In this document: positions 25,712 to 27,497 of the stretch, in pieces
How positions within the stretch are numbered: the stretch's first letter is position 1
How the letters are laid out: every line of letters begins with the position of its first letter
Assembly: GCA_050247075.1 (NCBI GenBank)
Contig: JBFWUW010000084.1
Location: 1 to 27,497 of the forward strand
Direction of reading: 5' to 3'
Source of the DNA: JBFWUW01 sp050247075
GTDB lineage: Bacteria > Planctomycetota > Planctomycetia > Pirellulales > JBFWUW01
DNA: 27,497 nucleotides
Made by a program: the position numbers and the translations under genes
The notes under the pieces: generated by a model
Seen by the model: the letters and a program-made list of their open reading frames with translations, nothing else
What the model was told of the DNA's origin: nothing
The model's database searches: none

Positions 25712-27497
25712 GTTTCCACCTCTTGTGGCATGGGGGCGGCCGGCTCGGGCGAGGCCGCGCGGGCATGACGGAGTGGCAACGCACCATTGGCGTTGCCGGT
25801 TGAAGCTTGCCGGCTGTAGGCCAGCAGGGCCATTTCCAGCAGCAGGCAGCCCAGCAGGGCGGCCAACAGCCAGCGCCACAGGCCTTCTCCGCGAACCTGT
25901 AAACCGGCCAGATTGATCGCTTCGCCCGGCGCTGTCCAGCGGAAGCTGCTACTATCGGCCACGCGTTCTTGCCAGCCTTCACGGTCGAGCGCCGCCAGTT
26001 GCGACTCTGGTTCCGGCCCATTCACGGCCAGGGGAACTTCCCACAGCTTTTCCTCGACCGCTTCGGACGTAGCGGTCTCCGGACGACGGGCCGCCAGACG
26101 ATAAATGCCGCGCTGCGAGGCATTACGAACGTAGACGCCAAACTGGCCATTCTCCAACGCTTCGACCAATAGCGGCTCCTCCAGGTCGGAGTTGGGCCGG
26201 CCGACGCTGATCGCGGCGCGGCGGTCCTCCGGCTCGATCGGCAACACCACTGGTTCACTGGAAGACAAATTGCGCCGCGGCAGCGTACTGGCCAACGCGC
26301 GGCGAAACCATTGGTCGAACAGTAACACGGCGTTGGTCTTGGTGAGCGTGTTCCAGTCGGACTGCACGGCGGTCGAACAAAACAGAATCCGGCCCTGGCC
26401 CAAATCGCGCTCGACCAGAAACGGCAATTTGTTGGTGAACGCGGCCAACACTCTCGGCCGCATGAGGCGGGCATTTTCCTCAACCGGTTGGGTGGCCGTG
26501 GCGGCCAGCGTGCCTCCGGCCCAACGCAGCCACTGGGGTTGAATCTCTTCACGGCGGCGGTCGTCGGCCTGGCGCTGCGCCTTTTGTTCGTCGGTCATGG
26601 CACCTTTGGCCTCAGCCTCGCTCCAGCGCACTCGGCGTTCGTCGGACTCGGCCAGAAATTGCCGGTCTTGTTCAAGCCGCTGCCGGTCACCGGCCAACAA
26701 TTGCTCCGCGACTTCATCGCTGGCGTTGGCCGCCGCAGTTTTGAAGAAATAGGGCAATTGATACAGGTCGGCCAGTTCATCGCGAGGCACATTGGCCAGT
26801 TGAAAAAGGTCGTGCGACATCGAATCGAACGACAAGAAGAAGGGCCGCAGCTCGCCGGCGGTTTCGTCGGGCGTGCGGCCCACCAGGTCGCTCCCCAGTG
26901 GCGTGGGCAAAATTCCCGCTCCGTCCAGCCAGGCTGCGTCGTTCCAGGCGGCGGGGTTGAAGCCGGCGCCAGTCGCAATCAGCAATTGGCCCCCTTGCAA
27001 AACGTACTCACGAAGCAGCGGCACGGCGGTCCCTGGCGCGTCCACGCCAGCCACCACCACCAGCCGCGCGTCGGCTAGCATCTCGCGATCGAGCTGGTCG
27101 ATCCGCGCGCGACGGATCTGCACCAGTTGCCGCCCCGACTCGCCACGGGCCGTCACCGGCGCCAGCAGTCGCCGCAGGCGGAATGTCTCGCCATACTCGT
27201 TGCGTTGGGGCGATTCCTCGTCGCCATATTGATCGACAAACACCACCGGCAGCGTGGCGACCACCGGCACGACAAGCGCGCGTCGGTCGTCGGCTGGCAA
27301 ACGGTCGGGTGTGATCGTTGCTTCAACCGCTGCAAATGCAGCCTGACCGCTTTCTGGCGGCGAATCAAAGCGGTGCGTAAAGGCCACCTCGCGCGTTTGG
27401 CCCGGCTCCAGATCGACGCTACGGCTGCCAACCTCGCTGCCGTCGATGGCCAGGCTGTCGAGCACGTTGGGGCGAGTACGTATTCCCTCGTGCCGCA
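25708..27497 (-). CDS. Bat-like membrane protein, 5' end outside the window
   Basis: The frame is open to the window edge, so about 596 C-terminal residues are seen. The visible part starts inside a CARDB/Ig-like region (VDLEPGQTREVAFTHRF, ALVVPVVATLPVVFVDQ), followed by a GATase-like fold (ARLVVVAGVDAPG, YVLQGGQLLIATGAGF, LGQGRILFCSTAVQSDWN), interrupted by a charged helical insertion (LLAGDRQRLEQDRQFLAE through RQADDRRREEI). A membrane helix (LWRWLLAALLGCLLLEMALL) lies near the C-terminus. Such proteins usually begin with BatA-type helices and a vWA domain, which would lie beyond 27497. It overlaps the next gene by ATGA. In transcription order it is the most upstream gene of the cluster seen here. 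Confidence 0.88.
   Translation of the reverse strand, partial: RHEGIRTRPNVLDSLAIDGSEVGSRSVDLEPGQTREVAFTHRFDSPPESGQAAFAAVEATITPDRLPADDRRALVVPVVATLPVVFVDQYGDEESPQRNEYGETFRLRRLLAPVTARGESGRQLVQIRRARIDQLDREMLADARLVVVAGVDAPGTAVPLLREYVLQGGQLLIATGAGFNPAAWNDAAWLDGAGILPTPLGSDLVGRTPDETAGELRPFFLSFDSMSHDLFQLANVPRDELADLYQLPYFFKTAAANASDEVAEQLLAGDRQRLEQDRQFLAESDERRVRWSEAEAKGAMTDEQKAQRQADDRRREEIQPQWLRWAGGTLAATATQPVEENARLMRPRVLAAFTNKLPFLVERDLGQGRILFCSTAVQSDWNTLTKTNAVLLFDQWFRRALASTLPRRNLSSSEPVVLPIEPEDRRAAISVGRPNSDLEEPLLVEALENGQFGVYVRNASQRGIYRLAARRPETATSEAVEEKLWEVPLAVNGPEPESQLAALDREGWQERVADSSSFRWTAPGEAINLAGLQVRGEGLWRWLLAALLGCLLLEMALLAYSRQASTGNANGALPLRHARAASPEPAAPMPQEVET

Overview
The window looks like a chromosomal segment from a GC-rich planctomycete, most likely of the Pirellulales/Pirellula type. 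The evidence is a secreted DUF1549/DUF1553 protein with CxxCH-like motifs, two MoxR ATPases, a DUF58 protein in a cluster with von Willebrand-like and glutamine-amidotransferase-like membrane proteins, a very large Ala/Gln-rich coiled-coil protein, a tandem STN-domain protein, and short intergenic repeats. The assignment rests on gene content only. No rRNA, tRNA, CRISPR, integrase or transposase was seen.

Layout: 1-682 is a gene-poor leader carrying one copy of an intergenic repeat element. On the + strand, 683-5447 holds the DUF1549/DUF1553 protein, a MoxR AAA+ ATPase and a sugar-type ABC permease; the last two are 12 bp apart. It converges on a - strand block: secreted esterase-family hydrolase (5487-7010) and secreted metal-dependent amidohydrolase (7054-8268), which look like one two-gene operon; STN-repeat exported protein (8599-10248); GH15 glucoamylase/trehalase-like enzyme (10464-12248); and an HpcH/HpaI aldolase fused to two cupins (12347-13999). 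A 483-bp gap (14000-14482) holds a 17-bp palindrome and a second copy of the repeat element.

The region 14483-27497, almost all on the - strand, is a planctomycete version of the MoxR/DUF58/Bat-like (aerotolerance-type) cluster. In transcription order it reads: a partial Bat-like membrane protein running off the window, an 801-aa vWA/GATase-like protein, a 552-aa DUF4175-like membrane protein, a 1454-aa exported coiled-coil protein, a MoxR ATPase and a DUF58 protein. The first four overlap by 4 bp at each junction (ATGA, GTGA, ATGA), so they are probably translationally coupled. The MoxR gene follows after a spacer of heptanucleotide repeats. The DUF58 gene is split from MoxR by a small + strand membrane-protein gene interrupted by an in-frame amber codon. 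By analogy with known MoxR/vWA systems the cluster probably assembles or matures an envelope complex, but its substrate is unknown.

The most interesting items are the coupled cluster with its giant Ala-rich protein, the amber-interrupted membrane gene, the aldolase-cupin-cupin fusion, the secretin-like STN protein without a secretin channel, the heptad-repeat spacer, and the two-copy intergenic element.
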